From: Campylobacter sp. MIT 97-5078
Lineage (GTDB): Bacteria; Campylobacterota; Campylobacteria; Campylobacterales; Campylobacteraceae
Length of the DNA: 64,000 nucleotides
NCBI RefSeq assembly: GCF_006864455.1
Contig: NZ_QHLK01000008.1
Coordinates: 1-64,000 of the forward strand
Direction of reading: 5' to 3'
A program made the translations under genes and the position numbers. Positions 37,904 to 47,373 of this stretch are shown here, one piece after another (within the stretch, counting starts at the first letter, position 1; the number at the start of each line of letters is the position of its first letter). The notes beneath the pieces were generated by a model. It saw only the letters and a list, made by a program, of their open reading frames with translations. It had not been told where the DNA came from and searched no databases.

Positions 37904-38214
37904 TATACTTCTTTTTTAAAGTATTGCAAAACGCTTTTAGAATCTAAAATTTCATTAATACGAATGGCAAGATTTTTTTCATATACCATCACTTCACCTT
38001 TACCAAAGATTCTTTTATTGATATAAAGTTCAACACTTTCTCCAGCTGGCTTTTCAAGATCAATAACAGAACCTACATCAAGCTTTAAAAGATCATTTAC
38101 GCTCATATTTGTAGTGCCAAGTTCGCTGACAAAATCAACGGTTATATCTAAGATATCTTCGTATGATTCAAGTAAGCCGGCATGATCACCAAATTCATTT
38201 AATTTTTCACTCAT
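37903..38214 (-). CDS. fliN: Flagellar motor switch protein FliN
   Basis: FliN forms the lower C-ring of the flagellar switch and docks the export ATPase. The 103-residue protein contains the SpoA fold: ILDITVDFVSELGTTNMSV, DLLKLDVGSVIDL, then VELYINKRIFGKGEVMVYEKNLAIRI in two stretches. Its length is normal. It overlaps the preceding CheX-like gene by 8 bp and abuts the FliO-like gene. Confidence 0.94.
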   Translation of the reverse strand: MSEKLNEFGDHAGLLESYEDILDITVDFVSELGTTNMSVNDLLKLDVGSVIDLEKPAGESVELYINKRIFGKGEVMVYEKNLAIRINEILDSKSVLQYFKKEV

Positions 38215-38629
38215 ATTTTTTATAACCCACTCTTAATAAAGCTCCGTTAAGATCAAAAGTTAAAGCTTTATCAAGCTTGAAATTTCCAAAATCAACTCTA
38301 CCTAAATACTCAGGTATGCCAAGGACATAATCCCCGCCTTTTTCATTGAGTTTCATCTTTGCATAGCCTATGATTTCATTAGCACATTCTTTAGCCAAGT
38401 CGCAAAAATCACCCTCATGAAAAGTTACATTTTGCAAAAATACCAATCTAAAATGCTCAAAAACTTCTTTTGAGAAAAAAAGATAGAAGTTAAATTCCCC
38501 CTCGATCTCGCTTTTAAGCATAATAGCCGCACCATAAAGCTCACCTTCTATATGCTCCCTTTGAGTAAGTTTGCCTTTTAAAATCTCCTCAAAAAAATAC
38601 TTTATAGAATCCTCGACAGCTATAAACAT
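38207..38629 (-). CDS. CheX-like chemotaxis phosphatase-family protein
   Basis: A 140-residue cytoplasmic protein with the CheC/CheX/FliY phosphatase signature. Glu81 and Asn84 in AKECANEIIGYAK match the catalytic ExxN pair, and GIPEYLG (Pro106) matches the conserved loop about 22 residues later. Such proteins dephosphorylate CheY-P. The gene leads the CheX-like-fliN-fliO unit, which supports a role at the flagellar switch. AGGAG lies just before the ATG. There is only one ExxN motif, as in CheX. Activity is inferred. Confidence 0.72.
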   Translation of the reverse strand: MFIAVEDSIKYFFEEILKGKLTQREHIEGELYGAAIMLKSEIEGEFNFYLFFSKEVFEHFRLVFLQNVTFHEGDFCDLAKECANEIIGYAKMKLNEKGGDYVLGIPEYLGRVDFGNFKLDKALTFDLNGALLRVGYKKYE

Positions 38630-38701
38630 CTTTTCTCCTTTTTTAAGTATAAGTATAATTATAATAAATGAAAAATAAAAAAATAATTTATTCTTCGCTT
38701 T

Positions 38702-39445
38702 TTAAAAAATTTCATTTACTTTTTGCATAATGTTTGCGATTTTTTTCTCCTTAAAAGCCTCAACAACGCTTGTTCCGACTATAGCTCCATCGCAAATTTG
38801 CTTGATATTTTGCACATCTTTAGCATTTTTTATTCCAAAACCTATAAAAATAGGTAAAGTTGTATAAGCTCTTAGTTCTTTAACTAAATTTTTAAGCCTT
38901 GAAAATCCTACTTGCTTGCCCCCTGTTATGCCAAGACTAGCCACCACATACACAAAACCACTTGCCCTTGTGAGTATTTTTTGCATACGTTCTTTTGAAG
39001 TTGTAACGCTGATTAAAGGGATAAGCACAAGCCCTGTTTTTTCGCACTCCTTGAAAAGCTCTTCATTTTCCTCAAAAGGAAGTTCTGGCACAATGAGCCC
39101 TTTAATACCGACTTTTTTACTCTCCTTAACAAATTTTTTTATGCCATAAGAAAAGATTAAGTTATAATACACCAAAAAAACTATAGGCTTTTTGGTTTTT
39201 ATTTGGGCTAAGGTTTTAAAAACCTCATGTATATTTATGCCCTCATTTAAGGCTTGTAAAGCCGCCTCGCTGATCACTTTGCCATCAGCTATAGGATCAG
39301 AATAGGCTATTCCAAGTTCTAAAATATCGATCTTGCTTACATCAAGCCTTTGCAAAAAAGCCTTAGTTGTGGCTAAATTTGGATAGCCAAAGACACTAAA
39401 AGCTATATTTGCCTTTTCTTTGTAAAAATGCTTAAAATCAACCAT
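38702..39445 (-). CDS. trpA: Tryptophan synthase alpha chain
   Basis: TrpA cleaves indole-3-glycerol phosphate to indole, which channels to TrpB. The 247-residue TIM barrel keeps the catalytic Glu in ILELGIAYSDPIADG (about residues 41-55) and the Asp position near 55, the loop VPELPFEENEE and the phosphate loop IGFGIKNAKDV. It is short by about 20 residues compared with E. coli. It is the last gene of the operon, with an 8-bp overlap with trpB. Confidence 0.94.
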   Translation of the reverse strand: MVDFKHFYKEKANIAFSVFGYPNLATTKAFLQRLDVSKIDILELGIAYSDPIADGKVISEAALQALNEGINIHEVFKTLAQIKTKKPIVFLVYYNLIFSYGIKKFVKESKKVGIKGLIVPELPFEENEELFKECEKTGLVLIPLISVTTSKERMQKILTRASGFVYVVASLGITGGKQVGFSRLKNLVKELRAYTTLPIFIGFGIKNAKDVQNIKQICDGAIVGTSVVEAFKEKKIANIMQKVNEIF

Positions 39446-40616
39446 AAATTTTTCCTTTTTTATAGCCTAGTATAGTGTGCATATCTTTATCGCCTCTGCC
39501 TGAAACATTGACTACTATAACACTTTTTTTCTTTAAATTTAAACAAAGCTTTTCAAGATAAGCTAAAGCATGAGCGCTTTCAACAGCAGGGATAATGCCT
39601 TCTTTTTGACATAAAAGTTTTAAGGCGCTAATACATTCATCATCGCTTATGGCATAGTATTTGACGCGTTTAAGCTTTTGCAAATACGCATGCACTGGAC
39701 CCACGCCCGGATAATCAAGCCCAGCTGATATGCTATGAACAGGCAAGATATTGCCAAATTCATCTTGTAAAACTTTAGTTTTCATGCCATGAATTATGCC
39801 GTCTCTACCCTTTGTTAAAGTGGCTGCATGATAAGGCGTATCAGTGCCTAAACCTGCTGCTTCTATACCAATAAGCTTGGTGTGCTTATCCTTTAAAAAG
39901 CCTTGAAAAATTCCAATGGCATTTGATCCACCACCCACACAAGCAATGACATAATCAGCCTTTTTACCAAGCTTTTGAAGCTGTTTTTTACACTCCTTAC
40001 CAATCACACTTTGAAAATGAGCTACGATTTGAGGATAAGGATAAGGACCAACCACGCTTCCTATGATATAAAAGCTTTTTTCTATCTCATTGATCCACGC
40101 TTGAATGGCTGTTGTAGTGGCTTCTTTAAGTGTTTTTAAGCCGGTATGAATTTCTCTTACCTTAGCACCTAAGAGTTTAATTTTTTGGACATTTAAAGCT
40201 TGTCTTTGTGCATCAGTTGCTCCCATAAACACTTCACATTCTAAGCCCAAAAGTGCTGCAGCTGTGGCTGTGGCTAAGCCGTGCTGTCCAGCTCCAGTTT
40301 CCGCAATGATCTTTTTCTTTCCCATTTTTTTGGCTAAAAGAGCTTGAGAAAGGGCATTATTGATCTTGTGTGAGCCGGTGTGATTTAAATCTTCTCTTTT
40401 AAGATAAATTTCATGCCCATAATATAAACTTAAATTTTCTGCCTTATAAAGTGGAGATTTACGCCCTACATAGTCTTTTAACAAGGATTTGAGTTCTTTT
40501 TTAAATTCCTTTGTAAAAGCTATGGTTTTAAAAGCATGTTCAAGCTCAATAAGAGCAAACATAGCCGTTTCTGGCACGAAAGCTCCGCCAAAATCCCCAT
40601 AATAACTTTTCTTCAT
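39438..40616 (-). CDS. trpB: Tryptophan synthase beta chain
   Basis: A PLP enzyme that joins indole and serine into tryptophan. The PLP lysine is in HTGSHKINNAL (about residue 82), with ETGAGQHGLATA, the phosphate-binding GGGSNAIGIF, and VNVSGRGDKDM at the C-terminus. It is 392 residues, full length. The start codon overlaps the trpF stop by 4 bp. Confidence 0.96.
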   Translation of the reverse strand: MKKSYYGDFGGAFVPETAMFALIELEHAFKTIAFTKEFKKELKSLLKDYVGRKSPLYKAENLSLYYGHEIYLKREDLNHTGSHKINNALSQALLAKKMGKKKIIAETGAGQHGLATATAAALLGLECEVFMGATDAQRQALNVQKIKLLGAKVREIHTGLKTLKEATTTAIQAWINEIEKSFYIIGSVVGPYPYPQIVAHFQSVIGKECKKQLQKLGKKADYVIACVGGGSNAIGIFQGFLKDKHTKLIGIEAAGLGTDTPYHAATLTKGRDGIIHGMKTKVLQDEFGNILPVHSISAGLDYPGVGPVHAYLQKLKRVKYYAISDDECISALKLLCQKEGIIPAVESAHALAYLEKLCLNLKKKSVIVVNVSGRGDKDMHTILGYKKGKIYG

Positions 40617-41203
40617 CGTCCTACCTTTTTTAAAAGCTCTTTGATCAAAGTGCTATCTTTTAAACCTAAAGCATTTTCAACCCTTGAGTTTATATCGATG
40701 ATCTTAGGTTTAAATTTACAAGCTTGTTCTATATTATCAAGTCCTATACCACCAGCTAATGCAAAGTCTTTTGGGTAATTCTGAAGCAAATTCCAATTAA
40801 AACTTGTGCCATTACCACCTTTAAACTTGCCTTTGGTATCAAAAAGCACTAAATCAGCATTGATATTTTCGTCATATTCAAGCTTTTCATCTACACTTAT
40901 AACTTGCCAAAGCTCAAGTCCTAAGGCTTTAATTTGAGTATATAAGTCCTTGCTTATTGTTTTATAACATTGAATGACATTTAAAAAACTTGCATGTTCA
41001 AGTATAAAATCATCACTCTCATCAACAAAAACCCCAACAGCTTTTTTTTCAGAATTTTTAATGATAAGGCTAAGCTCTTGAGCTAAATCAAGACTAACTT
41101 GTCTTGGGCTTTTTGCAAAGATAAGCCCCATATAATCAATATTTAAGCTAGCGATTTGCTTGCAATTTTGCCTTTCTTTAATCCCACAAATTTTAATTTT
41201 CAT
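40613..41203 (-). CDS. trpF: Phosphoribosylanthranilate isomerase
   Basis: TrpF performs the Amadori rearrangement of phosphoribosylanthranilate. The catalytic Cys is in KICGIKER (Cys6) and the catalytic Asp in LVLFDTKG. YMGLIFAKSPRQVS and LAGGIGLDNIEQA complete the family motifs. It is 196 residues. It is a stand-alone gene, not fused to trpC, and trpC is absent from this operon. Confidence 0.94.
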   Translation of the reverse strand: MKIKICGIKERQNCKQIASLNIDYMGLIFAKSPRQVSLDLAQELSLIIKNSEKKAVGVFVDESDDFILEHASFLNVIQCYKTISKDLYTQIKALGLELWQVISVDEKLEYDENINADLVLFDTKGKFKGGNGTSFNWNLLQNYPKDFALAGGIGLDNIEQACKFKPKIIDINSRVENALGLKDSTLIKELLKKVGR

Positions 41204-42809
41204 GCAAGATTCTTAATTGTTCTTGATATGAGTGAAAAAATTCAATCACTCTACCAGAATAAATAGCCTCAAGCACTATATCCTTAGCCTGCATAGGATT
41301 TTCAACCTTGCACGCTGTATAAAAAGCAAACATAGCATTAAGCACAACTATATCAAATTTTGCTCCCTTAATCTTACCGCTTAGAGTATCTAGCAAAATC
41401 TTAGCATTAAAGCTTGCATCAGCTCCTATTATATCGCTGTGAAAAGCTCTTTTAAAGCCAAATTGTTCTGGGCTTACTTCATAGTATAAAATTTCTCCAT
41501 CTTTAAGCTCATATACGCTAGTGTCCGCACAAATACTTATCTCGTCCATTCCGTCCTTACCACGTACCACAAGGGCATGTTTTCGTCCAAGTGCTCTTAA
41601 AACCTCAGCTAAAAGCTTATGCACAGGCTCGTGATAATTGCCTACGAGTTGATACTTAAGCTTTAGATTTGGATGAAGCAAGGGTCCTAAGACATTAAAC
41701 ACGGTTTTTACCCCAAGTTTTTGTCTGACCTCTTTTACTTCTCCAACTAAGGAGTGAAAATAAGGAGCATGAAAAAAGGCAAGATGAAGCTCATCAAGCA
41801 CCTTTTTTTGTTTGCTTATACTCTCAAATGTGCTAATTTTTAGAGCTTCAAGCACATCAGAGCTTCCACTTGAGCTTGAAATGGCTTTGTTTCCATGCTT
41901 TGCTACCTTTACGCCAAGTGCGCCTAAGATAAAAGCCGTTGTGGTAGAGACATTGATACTTTTAAAGCCATCGCCTCCAGTGCCTACTATATCGATCATC
42001 TCACTTTCATCGCTAAAGGTTTGTGAGTATTTTAAGATATTACGCACTAAAGCACTTAGGGATTCTTCATTCAAAGACTTTTCAGTGATTAAGATGAGCA
42101 AGGCAGCAAGCTGTATAGGTTCATATTCTTCTGAAGCGATGATTTTACAAATTTTTTCAAAATCAAGACTTGTAAGGGAAATATTTTCTTGAAGTTTATT
42201 GATAAAATGTGTAAGTTTTGGTTTTTCTTCAGGCTTTTTTTCAACTTTTAATTCTAAGAAATTCTTAAAAATCTTCAGCCCATACTCGCTAAAATAACTC
42301 TCTGGGTGAAACTGCACGCCAAAATAAGGCAAGCTCTTATGCCTCATCGCCATTAAAATTCCATCTTCAGTATAAGCAAGAGCCTCTAAACATTCAGGTA
42401 AATCCTCAACCACTAAAGAATGATAACGCATGACTTCAAAACTTAAGGGCATATCTTTTAAAATACAATCTTGAACCTTAAGCTCAAGCTTTGAAGTGCT
42501 ACCATGTGCAACTTGATTAAGCCTTGAAATCGTGGCATTAAAAGCAAGTCCTAAAGCTTGATGTCCTAAACAAACGCCTAGTATAGGTATATCTAAGCCA
42601 CTTTTAAAAAGTTCTAAGCTTATTCCGCTATCTTTTGGGTGTTTTGGTCCTGGGCTTATGACTATAAAATCTGGCTTTAAAGTCTTAATTTCAGCCAAGC
42701 TAATCATATCATTTCGCACTACTTTTACTTCGCCATCATAAAGCTGAGTGAGCATGGTTTTGACATTAAACACAAAAGAATCGTAATTATCAATCAACAA
42801 AATCATCAT
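41193..42809 (-). CDS. trpGD: Anthranilate synthase glutaminase fused to anthranilate phosphoribosyltransferase
   Basis: A bifunctional protein. Residues 1-195 are the class I glutamine amidotransferase with NYDSFVFN, the nucleophile in LGVCLGHQAL (about Cys80) and FHPESYFSEYG. Residues 205-538 are the phosphoribosyltransferase with GTGGDGFKSINVST and KHGNKAISSSSGSSDVLEAL split over two motifs, and NVLGPLLHP. The fusion is known in enterobacteria and Campylobacter. The ATG at 42809 overlaps the trpE stop by 4 bp; a second ATG follows directly. Confidence 0.94.
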   Translation of the reverse strand: MMILLIDNYDSFVFNVKTMLTQLYDGEVKVVRNDMISLAEIKTLKPDFIVISPGPKHPKDSGISLELFKSGLDIPILGVCLGHQALGLAFNATISRLNQVAHGSTSKLELKVQDCILKDMPLSFEVMRYHSLVVEDLPECLEALAYTEDGILMAMRHKSLPYFGVQFHPESYFSEYGLKIFKNFLELKVEKKPEEKPKLTHFINKLQENISLTSLDFEKICKIIASEEYEPIQLAALLILITEKSLNEESLSALVRNILKYSQTFSDESEMIDIVGTGGDGFKSINVSTTTAFILGALGVKVAKHGNKAISSSSGSSDVLEALKISTFESISKQKKVLDELHLAFFHAPYFHSLVGEVKEVRQKLGVKTVFNVLGPLLHPNLKLKYQLVGNYHEPVHKLLAEVLRALGRKHALVVRGKDGMDEISICADTSVYELKDGEILYYEVSPEQFGFKRAFHSDIIGADASFNAKILLDTLSGKIKGAKFDIVVLNAMFAFYTACKVENPMQAKDIVLEAIYSGRVIEFFHSYQEQLRILHEN

Positions 42810-44047
42810 TTATCCCTTAAAGCTTCAAAGCTTTTAATGAGGCTTTGTCTTTTAGCTTTTATTTCAGCGTATTCTTTTTCAGCCTCACTTTTCATCACCA
42901 CTCCACCCCCACTCGCGATAAAAGCCTTTTTTTGAGTAAAAAAAGCTGAACGTATGATAATGGCTAGGCATACATTTTCATTAAAATTTAAAAAACCAAT
43001 AGCCCCGCCATAAACGCCTCTATTGAGCCCTTCAAGCTGAGCTATAAGCTCTAAAGCCCTAATCTTTGGAGCTCCACTCAAGGTGCCTGCTGGAAAGATA
43101 GCTCCTATAGCATCAAAAATACTTGCTTCATCTTTTAAAAAAGCATACACACTTGAAACTATATGCATGACGTATTGATAATTTACCAGCTCAAAGACAT
43201 TTTCAACCCGAGTTTTCGTGCCAAATTTAGAAATATCATTACGCGCAAGATCAACAAGCATTCTATGCTCGCATAATTCTTTTTCATCGCTCAATAAATC
43301 TTTAGCTAAAGCTTCTTTATCGCTTGTTTCATTTAAGGTTCTTGTGCCTGCTATAGGAGCGATGAAAATTTCTTTATTTTTTATACTTAAAACAAGTTCA
43401 GGTGAAGAACCAACTACAACGCCGTATTTACTTGGAAAATGAAACATATAAGGGCTTGGGTTTTGCTTTGCAAGCTCACTATAAAAGCTAAGGCTATCAA
43501 CATTGCTTTGTATGCAAAGTTGTTTTGAAAGCACAACTTGGAAGATGTCCCCGCTTGCAAGGTATTCTTTAGCCTTTTGTATCATAGCGATAAAATCAGC
43601 TTTTTCAGCTTCTAAATCGTTTTCTATCTTAAAATCAAACTTACAAGCTTCATCTTGAAGCTCTTCATCTTTTAAACACTCAAAATACTTTTTATCTCCG
43701 TATTCAAAATAAAGCTTAGAATGTTTTTCATACACCAAATACGCCCTTGCATTAGCAAATAAAAATAAAGGAAAATCATAATTTTTCAGCTTAGGCGTAT
43801 CAATTTTTTCAAAAAAAGTATAAAAATCAGCTGCTAAAACCCCAAAAAAACCAGCATATTCGCACAAAGGCTTTTTAGCACTTTCTTGATAAAACTCAAA
43901 TTTAAGCTGACTTAAGTCCATATCTTTAGCATCTAAAAAAAGAGGATCAATGCCAATAATAACTTTATTATTATCTTCAGCAAAATAAGAATACTCATAA
44001 TGCTTTAAAAGTTGTTTATAATACACAAGTGGCGAGCATGAAAGCAT
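42806..44047 (-). CDS. trpE: Anthranilate synthase component I
   Basis: TrpE makes anthranilate from chorismate using ammonia from TrpG. The catalytic half is complete: GDIFQVVLSKQL, NPSPYMFHF, GSSPELVL, APIAGTRTL, DLLSDEKELCEHRMLVDLARND in part, and AGTLSGAPKIRA. At 413 residues it is about 90 shorter than usual, all missing from the N-terminal regulatory half. The LLES-type tryptophan-binding motif of classical TrpE is not visible, so feedback control may differ. It is the first gene of the trp operon. Confidence 0.94.
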   Translation of the reverse strand: MLSCSPLVYYKQLLKHYEYSYFAEDNNKVIIGIDPLFLDAKDMDLSQLKFEFYQESAKKPLCEYAGFFGVLAADFYTFFEKIDTPKLKNYDFPLFLFANARAYLVYEKHSKLYFEYGDKKYFECLKDEELQDEACKFDFKIENDLEAEKADFIAMIQKAKEYLASGDIFQVVLSKQLCIQSNVDSLSFYSELAKQNPSPYMFHFPSKYGVVVGSSPELVLSIKNKEIFIAPIAGTRTLNETSDKEALAKDLLSDEKELCEHRMLVDLARNDISKFGTKTRVENVFELVNYQYVMHIVSSVYAFLKDEASIFDAIGAIFPAGTLSGAPKIRALELIAQLEGLNRGVYGGAIGFLNFNENVCLAIIIRSAFFTQKKAFIASGGGVVMKSEAEKEYAEIKAKRQSLIKSFEALRDK

Positions 44048-44092
44048 AAAAAACCTTTGATTATTTTCTTAATAAAAGTTTAAGATAATAAG

Positions 44093-44115
44093 GCTAAAAT
44101 TTGGCTGAATTTAGC
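44093..44115 (-). terminator. Small hairpin between autotransporter gene and trpE
   Basis: GCTAAA and TTTAGC arms (6 bp) with an 11-nt loop, in the 107-bp gap between the autotransporter gene and trpE. It could be a weak terminator or a leader structure for trp. I see no Trp-rich leader peptide and no T run, so classical attenuation is not supported. Confidence 0.25.
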
Positions 44116-44154
44116 TTTAAAAGCATTGTAAAATCAAGAAACAAAGCTAAGAAT

Positions 44155-47100
44155 TTAAAATTGATATTGTGCTTTTATATTAAAATTGATATTGTTTGAG
44201 TTTTTACTTATTTCATCATCAAAACCGAGCAAAAAAGAAGTTTTATCTGTGCCAAGACGCACATTTGCTCCTATGCGGATAAGGCTTTTATCCATTTTGT
44301 GTTTAAGATTAAAATTTAATCCTGTAAAATCGTGAAAAGAAGCACTATTTTTAAGCACATTGCCTAGCAATCTTTGTTCATAAAATGCAAAAAGATTAAA
44401 ACCAGAACTTAAACTTGAATAATACGCATCGCTTAATGTGTAAGATAAATTTGTCCCCATACTCATGCTAAGGCTATGATAGTTTTTATTTTCATGATTT
44501 ACACCAAGCAAGGCTTTGTTTTCTTTGATCTCACCTTGATGCGTAAAGACATAAGCACCATAAATCATAGGAGAGAGTTTTAATTTAGAATCAATCAAGG
44601 CGAAAGAAAGCTTTTCATCTAAAAGCAAATCCTTGCTTATACCTGCGTGAAAAGAGCTTAAAAGGTTGTTGTAGCTTGCTTTTGGGCGAGAGTCTTGGTT
44701 GTAAATATTTCTTCGAAGTTGATTTCGAGCAAAACCCAAAGATACGCCACTCACGACGCTTATAAAATCAAGATCAGATTTGAAAGTAAAACCCGTTGAA
44801 AGAAGATGAGCTTTTATATATGAGTTTTCAAAATCGCTGTAATTATACGCATAGTTTAAAAATCCGGCTAAAAAAGTTCTCTCATCAACACGTTTTAAAG
44901 CTTCTAATTTTGAACCCACACCATACCCATCATAAAACTCTCCATCAACATAAGTATAACTTGGATTGAAACTAATTTGCTCGCTATTTTCTTGCAAGAG
45001 CAAGAGTATATTTTCAAAGCCTAGTCTTTCTTGAATTTTTCTTATCCTTGCTGTATTTTTAAGATGATCGTTATTATCTATACTTTGTAAGGTTTTTACA
45101 TAGTCATTATTTGTCATAGCATTAAGCTCACCAAAAAACCGAGTATAAGAATTTGATAAATTCGCTGACATAGCTATAGCCCTTAAAATCCTTGCTAAAC
45201 TTGCATTAGAGCCTTCATAATTAGCATATATATTAGGTTTAGTTCTAGCATTTAAAACCAACTTATCAGGTGAAAGAGTAAAATCAAATACTGAAGAATT
45301 AGCTACACTTACGTTAAACCAAGATAAAGAATTTTTTAAATCACCCAAATCTAAAACAATATTTTGTGTATTAGGTGAAATTTGAGCAATTATAGGTGCA
45401 TAAACCAAAGAAGCCCCTTGAGCTATACTATAATGATTAGCTTTAAGTAAGGAATTCCCACTTGTATTAAAACTTAGTCTTAAAGTAGCTGAACTTGTTT
45501 GAGTATAAGCACCCTTTACTTCAAGCACTGCTAAACTATTGCCTCCTATATCAAGCATGCCATTATTTTGTAAATTTTGATTTAAAATCACACTACTTGT
45601 GCTTGGCACAGCCTTAGAAAATACACTTGCAAGTTTTTTAATGCCTGTGTTTAAATTACTTCTTTCACCCGCAAATAAGGTTCCATCTTGTTCTATAAAA
45701 ACTGAACTTTGAAGACTTCCTCCTAAACCATCACTTCTTTTATATAAAGCAAGAATACCTTCACGCACTATGGTATCGCCTTCATAAGAATTTGCTCCAC
45801 TTAAGATAAGCGAGCCTTGTCCTTCTTTGATCAAGCCCACTTCAGTGATGGTTTGCATTTGTGCTGCAGGGCTGTTAAGAGCTGAACTTAAATGTAAAGT
45901 TGTATCCCAAGTTCTTTGGCTGATATCATTGCTAAATTCAGCTGTGTGTCCTTGAGTATCAAGGGTATAAAAGGCTTGTTCTTTACTATCGTGCGTTTGA
46001 ATGTCTTTTAAATTCAAGCGATTTGCATCAAGTATGCTTAAACCTTGCAAAGCCTTTTGAGCGTCTAGTATGCCTTGTCCGAAAATTTCTTCTTTGCTTA
46101 CTTGCTGGGTTATTTGAGTAGTATTTAAATTGGCCATTATATAATCTACATAATCTTGTTCTACACCATTTATGTTAATTTTATAGCCACTATATAAAGC
46201 ACTTACATCAGCTCTTTTTTGAGTATCATTTGTTGGTGCGGCTTGATCTATATACACTAGAGTATAAGTTGTTTTAACATTTGCACCACTGCCTTCATCA
46301 ATGCTTTTAATAACCATTTTAGGAGCTTGATAGTCTTTGTTTGCCGTGCTTAAAAGCACATCTGCAATTTGTGTGCCATTTAAAAAAGGAAATTTTTCTT
46401 GCACCAAAGCAGCTACGCCACTGACTAAAGGTGCAGCCATGGAAGTGCCTTGCTTCAAAGTATAGCCATTATTTGTATTTGCATCAACTGAATTAATCTT
46501 TACCCCAGCTGCTGTGAGGGAAAAATTTACAGCTCCCTTAAAACCATTGCTAAAGTCAGCTACACCCTTGCCATCGATAATAAGCTTACCATCAGCTTGT
46601 CTAGTAATATACTCACTATCAAGCGCACCCACCGCCAGCCAAGATCGAATACTCTCATCATATCTTGGCAAAACAGATTGTATGGTTGGCGATAAAACAC
46701 CTTCATTGCCAGCTGCAAATATGCTTAAAAGATTTCTTTCTTGAGCAAGTTTATACAGCCCACTTGTGTGAGCTAAAGGATTTGTAAGTTCTTTCATAAC
46801 ATAACTTGCATCATCTATCATACTTGTGTTTTGAACTAAGTTGTTATTTAGATCATACTCAAGCCCCACAACAGGGTATATGTTAGAGCCCCAGCTATTA
46901 TTTACGATCTTTACTTCACTTTTATTTTTAAGTATATTGTAAATATCGGGCAAGTTTGTATGTGTGTTATCACCAAAAATGCCAATACCATAAAAACTTG
47001 CATTATATGCTACTCCGTAAGGCTCACTTCCTCTAAGTCTTGAACCAAGTGCTATACCAGCGACATGACTGCCGTGAGTATCAATTAAAAAATTTGGAGT

Positions 47101-47325
47101 ATAACTTTGCCCATTTTGATCGCTAGGATAAGCCACAGAACCTAAAATTCTATCTTTAAGGCTTTGATGAGTAATATTAAAAGCATCATCAAGTATGCTT
47201 ATATGAACGCCATTTCCTGCAACGCCACTTTGATGAACCTCATTAACATTATGAAGCTCAAAAGGACTTAAAGCAAAAAGCTTTGATACAAAAAGAAAAA
47301 TCCAAGCCCTTTTAAACAAGCACAT
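44155..47325 (-). CDS. Subtilisin-like serine protease autotransporter
   Basis: A 1056-residue type V secreted protease. A signal peptide ends near residue 20. The S8 domain (about 25-430) has catalytic Asp46 or Asp47 (SILDDAF), His84 (DTHGSHVAG), oxyanion Asn207 (AAGNEG) and Ser295 (GTSMAAP). Next come an autotransporter-associated strand (LIKEGQGSLILSGANSYEGD) and a beta-helical region. The last 280 or so residues form the outer-membrane barrel, ending NIKAQYQF with a terminal aromatic. Substrates are unknown; relatives in other bacteria cleave host or surface proteins. C. jejuni has a subtilase next to glmS as well. Confidence 0.9.
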   Translation of the reverse strand: MCLFKRAWIFLFVSKLFALSPFELHNVNEVHQSGVAGNGVHISILDDAFNITHQSLKDRILGSVAYPSDQNGQSYTPNFLIDTHGSHVAGIALGSRLRGSEPYGVAYNASFYGIGIFGDNTHTNLPDIYNILKNKSEVKIVNNSWGSNIYPVVGLEYDLNNNLVQNTSMIDDASYVMKELTNPLAHTSGLYKLAQERNLLSIFAAGNEGVLSPTIQSVLPRYDESIRSWLAVGALDSEYITRQADGKLIIDGKGVADFSNGFKGAVNFSLTAAGVKINSVDANTNNGYTLKQGTSMAAPLVSGVAALVQEKFPFLNGTQIADVLLSTANKDYQAPKMVIKSIDEGSGANVKTTYTLVYIDQAAPTNDTQKRADVSALYSGYKININGVEQDYVDYIMANLNTTQITQQVSKEEIFGQGILDAQKALQGLSILDANRLNLKDIQTHDSKEQAFYTLDTQGHTAEFSNDISQRTWDTTLHLSSALNSPAAQMQTITEVGLIKEGQGSLILSGANSYEGDTIVREGILALYKRSDGLGGSLQSSVFIEQDGTLFAGERSNLNTGIKKLASVFSKAVPSTSSVILNQNLQNNGMLDIGGNSLAVLEVKGAYTQTSSATLRLSFNTSGNSLLKANHYSIAQGASLVYAPIIAQISPNTQNIVLDLGDLKNSLSWFNVSVANSSVFDFTLSPDKLVLNARTKPNIYANYEGSNASLARILRAIAMSANLSNSYTRFFGELNAMTNNDYVKTLQSIDNNDHLKNTARIRKIQERLGFENILLLLQENSEQISFNPSYTYVDGEFYDGYGVGSKLEALKRVDERTFLAGFLNYAYNYSDFENSYIKAHLLSTGFTFKSDLDFISVVSGVSLGFARNQLRRNIYNQDSRPKASYNNLLSSFHAGISKDLLLDEKLSFALIDSKLKLSPMIYGAYVFTHQGEIKENKALLGVNHENKNYHSLSMSMGTNLSYTLSDAYYSSLSSGFNLFAFYEQRLLGNVLKNSASFHDFTGLNFNLKHKMDKSLIRIGANVRLGTDKTSFLLGFDDEISKNSNNINFNIKAQYQF

Positions 47326-47373
47326 TTTAACTCCACTTCAGGCTTTTATAACAATACAAAATAATGTTGCAAA

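Noticed and set aside
44048-44154. Tryptophan attenuator before trpE
   Set aside because: No short frame with Trp codons and no T run after the small hairpin.
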